Origin: Apostichopus californicus
Lineage: Eukaryota > Echinodermata > Holothuroidea > Aspidochirotida > Stichopodidae
DNA: 64,000 bases
NCBI GenBank assembly: GCA_020650975.1
Contig: JAIPMN010001866.1
Span: 1 to 64,000, forward strand
Direction of reading: 5' to 3'
In this document: positions 47,177 to 59,084 of the stretch, in pieces
Numbering within the stretch: position 1 is the first letter of the stretch
Layout: every line of letters begins with the position of its first letter
Program-made: the position numbers and the translations under genes
Notes under the pieces: generated by a model
Seen by the model: the letters and a program-made list of their open reading frames with translations, nothing else
Told to the model about the DNA's origin: nothing
The model's database searches: none

Positions 47177-50100
47177 ATGTTGTCTGTCCAACAACACCTC
47201 ACCAGTACTTCATCGGTGTTGACGGCAGCAGTATTCGGTGGCCTGGGACTCCTATGGCTCTACCGTAGACTGACAAAGAGACAAGCATTAGCCTCATTGA
47301 AGGACAAGGTTGTGTTAATTACTGGTGCAAGTTCTGGAATTGGTGAAGGTAAAGTCGGTTTATATCGTTTTAAATATGATGCAATGAGGAACGTTAACTG
47401 ATGAATATTCAAAAGATAGTGGCAAGAAACAGGCAGTTTTAACAATTTTCCAATGCATTTTACCACTATATGCTGTCATCTAATATCATGCTTCAAAGCA
47501 CTCATACTGACAGTATGAACAGTTCCTAATTTTTATCTGCCAGAAATAGGATTTTCATACTGCTCGTGCTGTCATTACGAGTGTTTTGAAGCATGATTGA
47601 GAGTACAGTATATAAAAACATTTCCCAATTGGGTGCAAGGAATTGCATTAAGTTATATTCACAATGATTTATTCTGTAAAATCTTGAAGACATTTGGTGC
47701 TTACCTAACTTGATACAGTAGTTAAAGGATTTGATCTACGATCATTACAAAATTTGACACTGTTTTCAGAGACTTTACGTACAATATTGCTTGTATCAAA
47801 ACAAAAAAACTTCAGTTTACAAGCCAATATTTTCTTAGTTCTGAGTGAACACTCCCTTGTAACTTTAACAGAAACCAAAATATGAACAGCTATGCAAGAA
47901 AGAAGTACATTCATATCACATACATTTCTTTATTGAACCATGGATAGAGAGGGAGGCAAGGCTCCTAGAATTGACGCTAACATATATAGGAGTAGTTCTG
48001 AGTAAAGTACTTTCATATAAGACTCAATATCCAACTGTTACAGCTTTCTCCTACCCCACCCCCACTAACCCTCCCCCACCCCCAATTTCTATCTCCACCC
48101 CAATGTCTACCTCCACCTCAACTTACTACCCCTGAATTACTACCCTGACTTACCTCCCCCATCCTGACCCCCATCCCTGACCCCCTCCTCTACTTAGTAC
48201 TTACAATATATCTAAATAGTTTTGTAACTTCTCAGCAATTTCTGTGCCTTACTTTGACACTGTTAATTTTCTTCATCTTGGATAACTTTTCACTGGAACA
48301 GGTTTTCTAGAATTCATACATAATCTTGGTAGATACTTGGCTTTATCTTCCATACAGCTTGTGCTCATGCTTTCCATAAGGTCGGCTGCAGGGTAATTAT
48401 CAGCGCAAGACGCTTGGAAGAACTGGAAAGAGTGAAAAAAGATGTAATATCAACGACAGTTGTAAGTATTTTGGTATGTTTTCATTTTGAGACACTAAAG
48501 ACTTTGATTGTGTACCTACTGTACATGGTTCGGTTTGATGATTTAAATATAGGTCCAGGGTCCAGGGTAAAAAACATCAGGTATATATTCCAGGAAATGT
48601 AACTAGCACAAATCTTTTACATACATGAATGATGTTCACCATGGTTACTGTTTATGGTAGAGATGAAAGGTCCACGGAGGTCTAATCTTAAAAGAATCAA
48701 GAATCATAACTTGGACAGGGTTTCTACATGCATCATAGATTGATTTTACGATTTATGAAAAGTCTATATTGTTTTTCCGAAGTCCAATATCATTTCAGAT
48801 CAACAGAGGTTAAAGCCTGATAACCTTAATGTCCATAATGAGTACAAGAGAACAAACTTGATTCTTTCTTGAGAGGTCATTTTCCTGTGATCATTTGTGA
48901 TGAGAAGAAATTTTCATTATTCCTTCGTAACATCTATTTGCCTAGATATATTGATACTTGGTACATACTAATAAGACTATGACTACTGCTACTTTAATGC
49001 ATAGTGTTCCATTTTCATTACACGTCAAGCAACTGCCGGGAATGTTGTCACTCACTATAAATGCAAGTAATGAAAGTTTGAAAAAGTTTCCTACAAATGT
49101 CAATTACAGGGGAAGGAGAATGTATGTCCAGTATTGCCTTGAGACCATAAATATTTCAGTATAGTGGCTTGATTGCTGTCATAATAGGACTATTCCTTAA
49201 AAACTTTTCAATCATGAAACAAGCTACTTTGTCTACCAGCTCTCTTGGGATAGCTCTCTCAGCTAGCCATGTCATTTCAGGACGAAACTTAAGTTTCCTT
49301 AAAACATTTTCAATCATGAAACAAGCTACTTTGTCTGTCTACTAGCTCTCTTGGATAGTAGCCCAGCTGCCATGTCAAAAAATGAAGGCTTACTTTGACC
49401 CCGGTCACAACCCGGTGTTTTTTTTTCATCTCTGAAGTTGCTCTTTGTGTCATCACAGGAAGGCCAATCTCACGAACCGCAGGTCATACAGATGGACGTT
49501 GCAGACTTTGCCTCGATCCCAGATAAGATCCAAACAGCCCTCTCGTACCATGGTAGGATAGACGTCCTAATCAACAATGCGGGACTTTCTTACAGAGGCT
49601 CTGCCTTGGAAACCAAAATTGAAGTCTACCAGAAAGTTATGCTTGTAAATTATTTTGGATGTGTAGCTGTCACTTCTGGTAAATATACATAAAATAAATG
49701 TTGTGGATTTTAACTAAAACTTAACTATATAGTCTGGATTGAAATAACAAAGGATACCTAACATGAAAACAAATACTTTCTGGCTGACTCAAATGGTCAA
49801 TCAGGCTTATCAATCCTCCAAGATAAGAAATCAACTCATGGCTTAGAATTCGGTTATAAATTCCTACATTCTTTGCACAACTGCTATGCCATTACAAAAC
49901 ACTCACATGACTAGATTTCTATTTTTAATAATTTTTCATTAATCAGCTTTATACCTTATTCATTGCTTATATTGGTTAGTATTGGTTAGAATATTGGTTA
50001 GAATTGGTTAGAATATTCTTGATAACACTACTAAACTATCCCAGGTAAAAGATGGTGGTAATCAGTCTGTTTGTAGCTGTGCAAAAACGTTTACAGTACC

Positions 50101-52705
50101 TTAGGAGAAACGAGTTAACCATCCTAAAGTTTCATTTTGTTATAGTCAAACAGAATAATGTTATATGTATTGTATTTGAGATGTTGCATGTAAAATGCAG
50201 ACCGACTATCTGACTTTTTAGTCACTCACTAGTGAGATGGGAGTAAACATAAAGTTAGAAGGTCACTTGCAACGTAAATCTTAATTGTTTGTTTCCTAGC
50301 TGTCTTGCCCTCTATGATTGGAAACAAGGGAGGAAGTATAATAGCTGTCAGCAGTGTGCAGGGGAAGATAGGTCTCCCATACCGGACAGCGTGTAAGTAG
50401 AACAAGCCCTCATTTATTATGTATTATTATCATTATGTATGTATTATTAGTAACAGGTGGAAAGTACTGGAGATGTATATAACCAATGCAATGAAAACAG
50501 ACCAAATTACGTACAACACATTATGTGTGTAAATCGAAGAGCTGAACTCATTTTTTTATTTCTCTTACTTGTGTACATAAAAGTTCATTTCACAGTTGGA
50601 TGCACTTTAAAGCTACTCTTAGATTGCATGTAATTTATGGCAGTTAATTCTCATTGATAAACAAAGTATTGATATACTTGTTACATTTGTATAATTTGCA
50701 ATTATTGCATCTTCCATCAAACTGGGGAGGAGCAGAGCACAAAATGAGACAATGAAATAATTTTGGTTCTTGTGAATAAATGCTTTCTGCAACTGTTTAT
50801 CGACTTCCAAACAGCCAGTGTAAAAAAATATCTTAAAGTTAGAGGGCCTGAGGCTTCTTCCTTACAAGATCTTCTTTGGAGACTAACTAATTTGAACACA
50901 TTTATTTGTGTCAGTTTCCTACGATCAGTATATGCTTTTAATGGTTTCGTGTGTTAGAAAGCCGGAATGAAGAAACAAGAAATTGTTGCCGTTTTCCTTC
51001 TCCAGCAATAAATTTGTGGTTTGTTTGTTATCAATGGTTGTGCATAATTCCATAAGACAGATTTGAAATGATACTTGTCTCTTGGAAACATGTGACCTTG
51101 TGAATGAAAGGAGGGTAGACATAAAAATATAAGCTATAGTTTGGTTTTACAATTGTGCTCCAGTGGTAAATGTAGGTGAGTTGCTGACATTGCATAATTG
51201 CATACTTAGTTTTGAGTAAATACTGTGTAAATTTGTTGAGTTTTGGTCTAATTATTAGAATGTGAAAGACCTATATATGCCAACAGCTGCTTTTGAAGTT
51301 TCTTTAAAATAAGTCAGAGTGGAGTTCAAATACAAGTGAGCTTCAATCGCAGCATACATAACAGACGGTTGTAAACAATTTTTACTCTTGGGGAAAACTC
51401 GGACCCTAAATGGGCAAGTACGTCATACACAAATCTGGCCTGCATCTGTTTAGTTTTACATCCTCAATGCTCTGATTTTCACATATTTTTTACATTTTAT
51501 TCTTGTATGTTTACAGATTCAGCATCAAAGTTCGCTGTGCAGTCATACTTTGACTGTCTACGAGCTGAAGTAGCGGAGCATAATATTCACATAGGAATCA
51601 TTAGTCCCAGCTATGTACAGACAAATCTCTCAATTAATGCAGTCTGTGCAGATAATAGTCAACATGGAAGTAAGTCAAATATTATCTCCTTTTTTGCAAA
51701 GAAAATGCTCTGTTGTATGTTAGTTAATAGCTTGAAGAATTGAGATTCTAGGCATCATTTGATAAGTTCCCCTTAAGAAATTTAGGTTCCAATCCCCAAT
51801 AGGAATCTTTTTTCTGCAATCTTTTTCGGGAATCCATGTACCCACATATGTTTGATTATGTGTTTCAATTTACAAAAAAACCAACTCATACCCACTATGT
51901 TGGATTAAATAATTCTTTTTAAACACAGAAAAACCAGTACCCATAATGTCGACCTAAATCACCTACTTTCAGTACTGACATACATATAGTTTGCAATCAC
52001 ATCATTAGTGTTTGATTGGTTGCAGTACAATCCATGATTGCATTTTACCGATTGCCCTTCTTCACAAATCGATCTGAATGTCATTCAGATAGTGGACTAA
52101 CAGACTGTACACACTGTACATACTGAATTAGTTCACCAAACCTCCTCCAAAGCCACTAACTATACATTACTGATCCTATAATCTCCCCTCAGTTTTGAAG
52201 ATGGCTGTCTTGTGCACATAGTTAGAATACTGGTTATGTAGTCTAGAAATGCCAAACAACCGACATACCCTTTAGAAATTTGGAAAATGAACATTGAACT
52301 ACTCGAAGTCAAGGCTATATATCAATCCTAAATATTTGTTTGCAATCTGCAAATATTTTAACTGAATTGTTTGTAGTTTGAATCTACATTTCTTTCCATT
52401 TCAACTTGTACAAAATCAATCTTTTCTCTACCAGTATTTTGTTCGTCTGAAATGATTCAACCATTCAAAGATAAATATTATAAATATTTGTCTCCTCAAC
52501 AGAACTAGATTCTACCACTGCCAAAGGGATGACACCTGAATACCTGGCAGACAGGATTGTTCTTCAGACAGCTTTGGGTGAAGCGGATGTCATGGTTGGG
52601 CCATTTTCTCACTGTATTGGTGGTACAATTAATGTCCTCTTCCCAGCTTGGTTCAGAATGATAATGAGAAAGCGAGCAAAGATGGGCATGACTGCAGAGG
52701 ATTAG
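47177..52705 (+). CDS. DHRS7B: DHRS7B-like short-chain dehydrogenase/reductase, 6 coding exons
   Basis: Exons: 47177-47348, 48358-48461, 49459-49678, 50300-50392, 51517-51669, 52503-52705; 945 nt, 314 aa (human about 325). Phases all join. An N-terminal membrane anchor (about 12-32, VFGGLGLLWLYRRL) precedes a classical SDR Rossmann fold: TGASSGIG NAD(P)-binding motif (49-56), NNAG (131-134), catalytic Ser about 184, Tyr 197 and Lys 201 (YSASK). SYRG after NNAG, and LSINAVCADNSQHG, match the DHRS7B subfamily rather than DHRS7 or DHRS7C. DHRS7B (PexRAP) reduces acyl/alkyl-dihydroxyacetone phosphate in peroxisomal ether-lipid synthesis; that role is carried over from mammals. The start MLSVQQ was chosen because a splice acceptor at 47151 leaves the earlier ATG at 47132 inside the intron. 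Confidence 0.93.
47485..47597. mobile_element. Short foldback element in DHRS7B intron 1
   Basis: The 113-bp segment has 19-bp terminal inverted repeats, ATCATGCTTCAAAGCACTC and GAGTGTTTTGAAGCATGAT (one mismatch). Inside it there is a second inverted pair (CATACTGACAGTATG-like). It has no coding frame and its family is unknown. Confidence 0.7.
48045..48200 (+). repeat. C-rich pyrimidine tract in DHRS7B intron 1
   Basis: Degenerate CCCCACC/CTACC runs, for example CTACCCCACCCCCACTAACC, cover about 150 bp. Simple-sequence origin; no gene. Confidence 0.7.
49193..49378 (+). repeat. 102-bp tandem duplication in DHRS7B intron 2
   Basis: TTCCTTAAAAACTTTTCAAT, CATGAAACAAGCTACTTTGT, AGCTCTCTTGG and GCCATGTCA occur in the same order starting at 49193 and again at 49295. 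The copies differ by small indels (TAC versus TGTCTAC). The second copy ends about 80 bp before the next exon. Confidence 0.9.
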
Positions 52706-53157
52706 AAGCCATGTATATATAATCCCTCCCAGCAGGTGGAATTCATTACATGTCAAGTCTCAGAAATAACTATTTGAAATTTCGGATTCTTTGCTGTATA
52801 TATCATGTATAACTTTATCTGCTTTAATATTTGTTTCTAGCTTGCAAAGTTAGATTCAGCTTTGAAGATTGATGGTGTTGGCTTTTGAGTGAATTTCCTC
52901 GGAAATCTTGTGCTATCAGGAAAAACACTTGAATGCTCTTGTATCTGGTATCTGTTATGCAAACCAAACATTGAATGTTTCAAAGATACTTTCATAGTGC
53001 AATATTGTGAAGAAGAATAAGTAATATACTTAGGAGGCATACTTTTCCAAAGAGCCAACATTGGATAAGTTGGTCAAGTTTGGGGGGTGTATAGTAAGAC
53101 GACCATATTTTTTTCAGGGAATTCAAGAATGTCACATTGATTCCCTCTGGTTGACTA

Positions 53158-53250
53158 ATATAATAATAATAATAAGTTATTCTTATTTTGCGCCTTACAT
53201 CAAAATACAAAAGCACTTCACAATAAAGCATAAAATTAATACTGCAGTAC
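53158..53250 (-). mobile_element. 3' tail of a LINE/SINE with TTA repeat, in DHRS7B 3' region
   Basis: On the minus strand TTTATTGTGAAGTGCTTTTG is followed by GATGTAAGGCGCAAAATAAG and a (TTA)n tail, resembling the AAGCGCTT...GGCGC tail class of L2/CR1 elements. It lies downstream of the DHRS7B stop and is probably in the 3'UTR. Confidence 0.45.
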
Positions 53251-53536
53251 AATAAAATATCAGGGTAATATCTACTTGTTATGTTTAAAAGGAGGGTTGA
53301 CATGTTGGGCATCTCAGTGTTGACATTGCTGTGTTTTAAAAGATGGCCAAATACAGATCTTTCTGTAATACTTCCTGCAGAAACAAGTAGTTTGTCTATC
53401 ATAAAATCCAAGGCCAAGAATTTGAACCCAACAGCAAGCCATAGTTTTCATCAGTACTATGCAAATTATTGGCTTGAATATGAATTTAAATTCCTATGAA
53501 GTTGTTTTAATTGTGTTGCTTTTATATGTGAGTGTG

Positions 53537-53542
53537 AATAAA
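53537..53542 (+). terminator. Candidate DHRS7B polyadenylation signal AATAAA
   Basis: AATAAA in GTGTGAATAAACTTTGGG, with a T-rich region before it, about 830 bp after the DHRS7B stop. An earlier AATAAA at 53223 lies in a retroposon tail. No transcript evidence. Confidence 0.35.
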
Positions 53543-55659
53543 CTTTGGGGATGAAACTTTGTCAACAATCATAATCTAAGATGTAAAGCTGTTTCTATGA
53601 ACGAAAAAGCCAAATAAGTCCAAATTTAAATCATTCTGGAGCTCTTAGCACTGTTGAGGAACATTCCAGGGACACTACTTCTTATCTGGGGACAAGCCTT
53701 ATACTTAACCACCCATGAAAGCTCTCATTTGTCTCTGACTCAGGTCTTCATGTGACCTTCAGGTGACTTAAAGACCACAAATTCATGGCCTTTAAACCCC
53801 ATGTGATGAAATGATGAGCATACATTTTGACAAGTGGATCATGTTATCACTCTCATCTCACAACAGCAGCATGAAATGTAAGAGGGGGTGGGGTTGGGTG
53901 TGACGATGGACAGGAAGTGCGGGGAATGGGTTCCTCCCTCTCAAAAACCTCTAACACTCTACATTCCCTCTGGTAAAAGGAGCCACAATTTTGTGACATA
54001 CTCATCCAATCATAACATCAGGAATATGTTTTTAACATAACAAACGCATATCTTTGTATCAGTTCAGAAGAACAGTAACTGAGGGCCTAGTTGAAAGTAT
54101 TTACGTTCTTGTCCTGGACCAAACAATTGGTAAAAGCCCGATTTGAACTTCTGTGAGAAGTTGAACCCGTAATTTTTTCTAGTGTGATGTGAAATCAGTG
54201 TCATTTGCAGCTCATAATGAAAATAAAGATAGAAAAAACAATACAAATCATCAAAATAAATTGTCTCTCTGTTATTTAATTTCCTCTCATGTCAATCGAA
54301 CAAGCAATTCCATGGGAGAGTTACAGGTAACACTCAAATTTACATTTGTTATCAACAAATAAATTTACTTTCAAATCTGTGCAGTTGGAAACTTGCAGTC
54401 TTTTTTGTGTAAACCCTGTGTGCATCTTTACACATTTCATTTCGGGACAATTTATTTGATCCTGAAGGGGGTGCATCAACTATAGCATTGGTATATCCAG
54501 ACTTGGTTTTGTATTAGAATAAATCAAGGTCTTTTTAATGGCAAAGTAGTAACAAAAACATTAAAAGATCTGAAAAAGTACAACCCTGTTAAAACCCTTC
54601 CATAAAATTCGGAAAAGATTGAATTGTGCACAATTAAGCATTCATATGCCATGGTGTGTTCTAAAGCTATTCCAATTTCGAAGGTAATCCCCTTAGAAGT
54701 ATTAATATTCGGAATACTCCTTTAAGATTCCAAAGAAAACGAGCGCTTCAGCCCTAATCTAAACGTTAGTCCATTGTATCAAAAATTTTAGTAAACAGAA
54801 TTTATTCTTTCAGTTTCATTCCAATACCCATCAGAGCAAGTGGATGATACAATAATCAGTCTGTTTGGCCATTTCAATTGATGAGCCACTGATGTTTTTT
54901 TTGGAGAATTTGATCAATATCTCAAAAATCAAATTGGAATAAAGCAGTACAAACTTGGACTATATATTGGCTTTTATCTGCCTAAATATATCAAAATTAA
55001 CTTTATACCTAAAGAGATTGATATAATGTGCAATTGTAGACCTATTGTACACAATATGGAGGGGAGAGGGAGGGGTGGAGAGAAATAACATTGTAACACA
55101 GTCAAATCGGGGAGGGGGAGGCATAGGAGGACAACAGTTGTGCTCATGAAGGGCTGGGCATGCCCCTCCCCCCATCTATTCCACCATCGCGTGTACAACT
55201 TCACAAGTTACAGACATTGCTCACCTCTCATGTCAAAACATGAACCACAGGCAGTTCTAATATGCATCATACATAAGTCTTCATACCAAAACAGGATATT
55301 CTTCATTATTCTTATAAGTTTCCCAAACTGACTTCTCGACCGTATGGGGTGTAGTCATGATCTGATCAACCACATCTCCAACTGGAGAATAGCACTTAAG
55401 TCTTGAAATCTTCCATTCAGCTGAAATCAGTGAACTAGAAATATAATCTTCTACAGTCGAAAAATTATCAGCTACTAATAAAAGCCAGTGCAAAATGCAA
55501 GCTTAACAAACCTGTTTTAAGAATTACTCAAATATAAGATTGCTTCAAATCAACCTGTCCATCACATACACATAAATTTTCACCACATTCACAATAGAAC
55601 TCAATGGGTAGTTTCCAAACTTTAACCAACTCTTTATGTTCTATTTTAGAGTTCATTAA

Positions 55660-56014
55660 AGGGAGTGAAGACTCGCGCACAAAGAAACGTCCTATGCCGG
55701 TAATCTGACCTAGTTTCGAATGAGGTGTAACAGAAGTGTTAGACACCACCATAGATCCCAGAAAATACACACACAGCTTGCTACCGTCGGTAATTAGACA
55801 CTAGTGTACAGTCAATACATACAGCTATGGTCAATACCCACAACACAATGTATATAGCAGCGATGGACATCTCAGGTCTAGATAAAAGATAACAAGGTAT
55901 CACCTTTCATTACTGTCTGCATTTTGTAGCGACAAGAAGAAAACTTCACTTGCAAGCAACGGAAAGTTAACTTTTTCAGAGCGGGTAGCGGTTTGGGGCG
56001 AGTCTTCAATGCCT
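55660..56014 (-). mobile_element. TTAA-site MITE, copy 4 (complete)
   Basis: Ends AGGGAGTGAAGACTCG and CGAGTCTTCAATGCCT, with TTAA directly on both sides (55656-55659 and 56015-56018). The interior agrees with copies 1-3 (TTAGACACTAGTGTACAGTC, AGATAACAAGGTATCACC). Together with copy 3 it fixes the 4-bp TTAA target. Confidence 0.95.
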
Positions 56015-56018
56015 TTAA

Positions 56019-56755
56019 GAATACACATATCTAAATCTGATCAATCACCAAAAAGACTGTTGATTAAAGATCTGGTTCGGATCTGCAAGATACTGCAGAA
56101 ATCCAACCTAAAGACTTTTGGCGACTGTAACTCTTTTCACAGTTCAAATTGTTTATACCAATCATTCATCTCAAGGATCTACCCAGTCAGTGATAGCCCT
56201 TAAGTGGCCAAACAAATCTGGTTTCTTACTGTGTCCTGCAAAGGATGCTGCCTTTATCAAACACTAATTATGAAAGCAGCTGTTTGCATCTGGTCACCAA
56301 TTTCTGTCTAACTTAACAAACCTGTTTCAACCTTCTTTAAATGCGATTGCTTGAAATCAGACTACGACTCCAGCTCTCATAGTTTTTCACCAAGTGAATT
56401 TTTAATCGGCATTCAAAATGAAACTTGATGAACTGGGATGGGCACGGAATTTACATTTACAAAACTTTACAAAATTGCTATGTAAAACTCTTTTAATAAT
56501 GCTTTAATTTAAAAGTTCATGAGGAATACACAAATTTAAAATCTGATTAATCGCGACAAAGAATGCTGATTACAAATCTGGTTGGGTTCTGCAGAATATT
56601 GCAAAGTACCAAAACTGCCTTAAGTCTCTTGTTGGTTCCCATCATTGATGTCTCCCAAAGATATGTAGAGTCAAAGATTGTTTCAAATACCCAAACAAAC
56701 TTGTTTTCCTTGCCGTGTCTGGCAAAGGCAACTGCCATACAAGAAACTTAGAATA
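56019..56755 (+). repeat. Diverged direct duplication, about 500-bp period, 3' of TMEM11
   Basis: GAATACACATATCTAAATCT... (56019) and GAATACACAAATTTAAAATC... (56522) begin two related blocks. Both continue with AATCTGGTT/GATCTGGTT, CTGCAGAAT/CTGCAGAAA and, about 180 bp on, CCAAACAAAYYTG...TGTCYKGCAAAGG. An AACAAACCTGTTTYAA segment at 55505 and 56318 suggests part of a third copy left of the MITE. Confidence 0.65.
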
Positions 56756-57444
56756 ACGTCTAATAATAATATCTGAATCCAATGTCCATAGGAAATAGCT
56801 AAGCGAATGAATGTATGTGCCTGGCCTTGATAGCGGTTTTGACACTGAGTCTTGTCTGAATTTACAAACAATACCGTCCAATTTTGTAAAAATGGAAGAT
56901 TTTTAGTTTGGTTATAATATGATGCATGTTAAAGCAGAGGCAAGCCAATTTTACACAGTAGTTGTCAAAATTGATTATAATACTGTCTGCACAGAGTCAT
57001 CATCAAAAAACATAATATCGTCAAAAAACTAGATACCCTGGTCTGGTATAAAATCAGTTTGTTATTGCTAATATTTTAACATATGAATATTAACCTAGAT
57101 GCATCCGATCGTAGAGCCCAGTGCTATCATGAAATTTCTAGTGTAGACTAAACATATGTACTCATTTTATTTTAATTGGCCTGCAGTGAATCAATACAGA
57201 GAATACAGATTTTCTTTGTCATTTACAAACAGGGATACTCTCTTTTCTCCTCACCTATCTTTGCCACGAAATTGCTCAAATCCCATTCAGTAAAACTTTT
57301 CTTAAACTTCTCAAATTTGTACCAAAATCTATTTTTGCCTTTTTTCAAATTTCACATAAGTCCATGCAAACCTTCCAGATAGAAAACACTCTGCTTTTGG
57401 AAAATAAACTACTTTCCTCTGTGGACGTTTGTTGTTTCCTTTCT

Positions 57445-58831
57445 TCATTGATACATCCAGTGATAGAACTTATGGCCCATGTACACCGCCGTCACTGCTG
57501 CTATCAAGTTGTGTAGAGCCTTTCTGTATTTGTCATCTTTGCGAACCAGGACCACAGGGGAGGACGTGCCCAACATCTGCATCGGTAGCTTGGTTAGAAC
57601 CCCATAGTCATATTCCACTTGATACTTACAGCATGGATCAAACTGCCATGATACCCCATATATAGAAGCACATATGATACTCAAAGTCCCCATAGGGATA
57701 CTGACAAAATTGGCCAAGTCATTTTGAATTAGCATTGGGGCAGCTAAACAACTCACACCTGCAAGTACTGCAGTTTTGTGGAGGCAGTTTCCTATAGTGA
57801 TCCACCTTGCTGTTTCATCACCGAGTTTGGCAGGTTCGATAATAATTATACCTCTCCGAGCTTCTAGGGCTTGGTCTAGATCAATTTCAAACTGCTCCTG
57901 CGCATTACCATTATCGTAGATTTCTTGAATAATTGCACAGTCAAGAGGCAGAGCCTCCCTAAGAAAAGAAAAACAAGAAAAAAAGTATAAACAAGTGTTC
58001 TTCTAACATCAAAGTGTTACATGATATAATAGTATGTGAAACATTAATCTTCCAAGGTTGTGGTTTCTGCAACATCATTGAATGATTACAAGGCAAACTT
58101 GGACAATCACTGGAATCTAAACAATGAGGAACTGTATTTGTTTTGTGCTGCAGTTAGGAGTGCAAAAAAGGACTTTCCTTTCTTGGAGCTCGTCAAAAAT
58201 CAAACTTAATAAACATAACTTTGACTATTTAAGTATTATTAAGCAGTATGAGAAACAGAACTATTTCATGTCTACTGTCTCCAATTTAGCTATTTTATAC
58301 CTTGTCTCAATTCGTTGGAAGAAAAAGGCGTTTGAGATTTATTTTAGCACTCGCCTAGGCCTACCCCTTTGTGGATCTCATGATCCAGCAGTCTGTAGAA
58401 GTGCAGAGCTAACTCAAGCTTGGCCTAGCTTAGTTGGATCATTTTACCACTTTTGTTTTAAATACTAGGTAAATTAAGATAGTACGTCCAAAAAATAGTT
58501 GTTGAGGATTCCATTCAGGTCGATCATAACGATAAATAGTAGCTCACTTGCCTTAAGTGTTACCTTTTAACCAAGAATCTTAACCTTGGGCCTAACACGT
58601 TTATCACTCATGAGATTAAGAAGATTCGCGCAACTGCCCCCTACAATGACACACGGATCTTTTTGTTTACAACGAGCATTACTGGGTCTAGACAAGTAAA
58701 GAAATAAAAGAACTGGATTAGCCTACAACAACGCAACAACGAGGACCTAGTGCAATTAATCTTTCAATGAAGCTTTTATGGAGGATGTTTTTGCAAGTGA
58801 TCATAGGTACATACTTATCGTCAATAGCCAT
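57445..58831 (-). CDS. TMEM11: TMEM11, mitochondrial inner-membrane protein, 2 coding exons
   Basis: Exon 1 codes 17 nt (58831-58815, MAIDD plus two bases) and exon 2 is 57958-57445; 531 nt, 176 aa (human 192). The exon 2 protein matches TMEM11 throughout: CAIIQEIYDNGNAQEQFE, IIEPAKLGDETARWITIGNC, LHKTAVLAG, YGVSWQFDPCCKYQVEYD and SSPVVLVRKDDKYRKALHN. Two hydrophobic segments (about 79-95 and 101-120) flank a short loop and fit its two-pass topology. TMEM11 (fly PMI) shapes mitochondria and cristae and binds MICOS and BNIP3 complexes; this is known from family work. The first exon is inferred from a good donor (GATAA|GTATGT), the right phase and a start codon, as it is too short to show homology by itself. 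Confidence 0.92.
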
Positions 58832-59084
58832 GTACTTCTTTCAATGAATTTTACAGCAAAATGAGAGTACGAGACCAGTTTCCCTTTTCGGAGCGGAGAA
58901 CACTTAAATGTTATACCAGGATCATTACTGCGCTGCTGCGCATTATATAATCATATCGGACAGTCAGCTGTAATAGAGGGCGGCTTTTACTTTAGCGAAA
59001 TATGGTCATCTCCAAACTCTTCTGCTCAAAACTCTGGCGTATAACTTGGATTATTATCCCTATACGATATCTCTTAGTTTCCTT

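Larger units (their letters stand above)
53543..57444. other. Intergenic region between convergent DHRS7B and TMEM11
   Basis: No host gene is supported. It contains G-rich runs (AGAGGGGGTGGGGTTGGG at 53881; GGAGGGGGAGG near 55110), TTAA MITE copy 4 and a diverged direct duplication (56019-56755). Its right part is probably the TMEM11 3'UTR. Confidence 0.4.
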
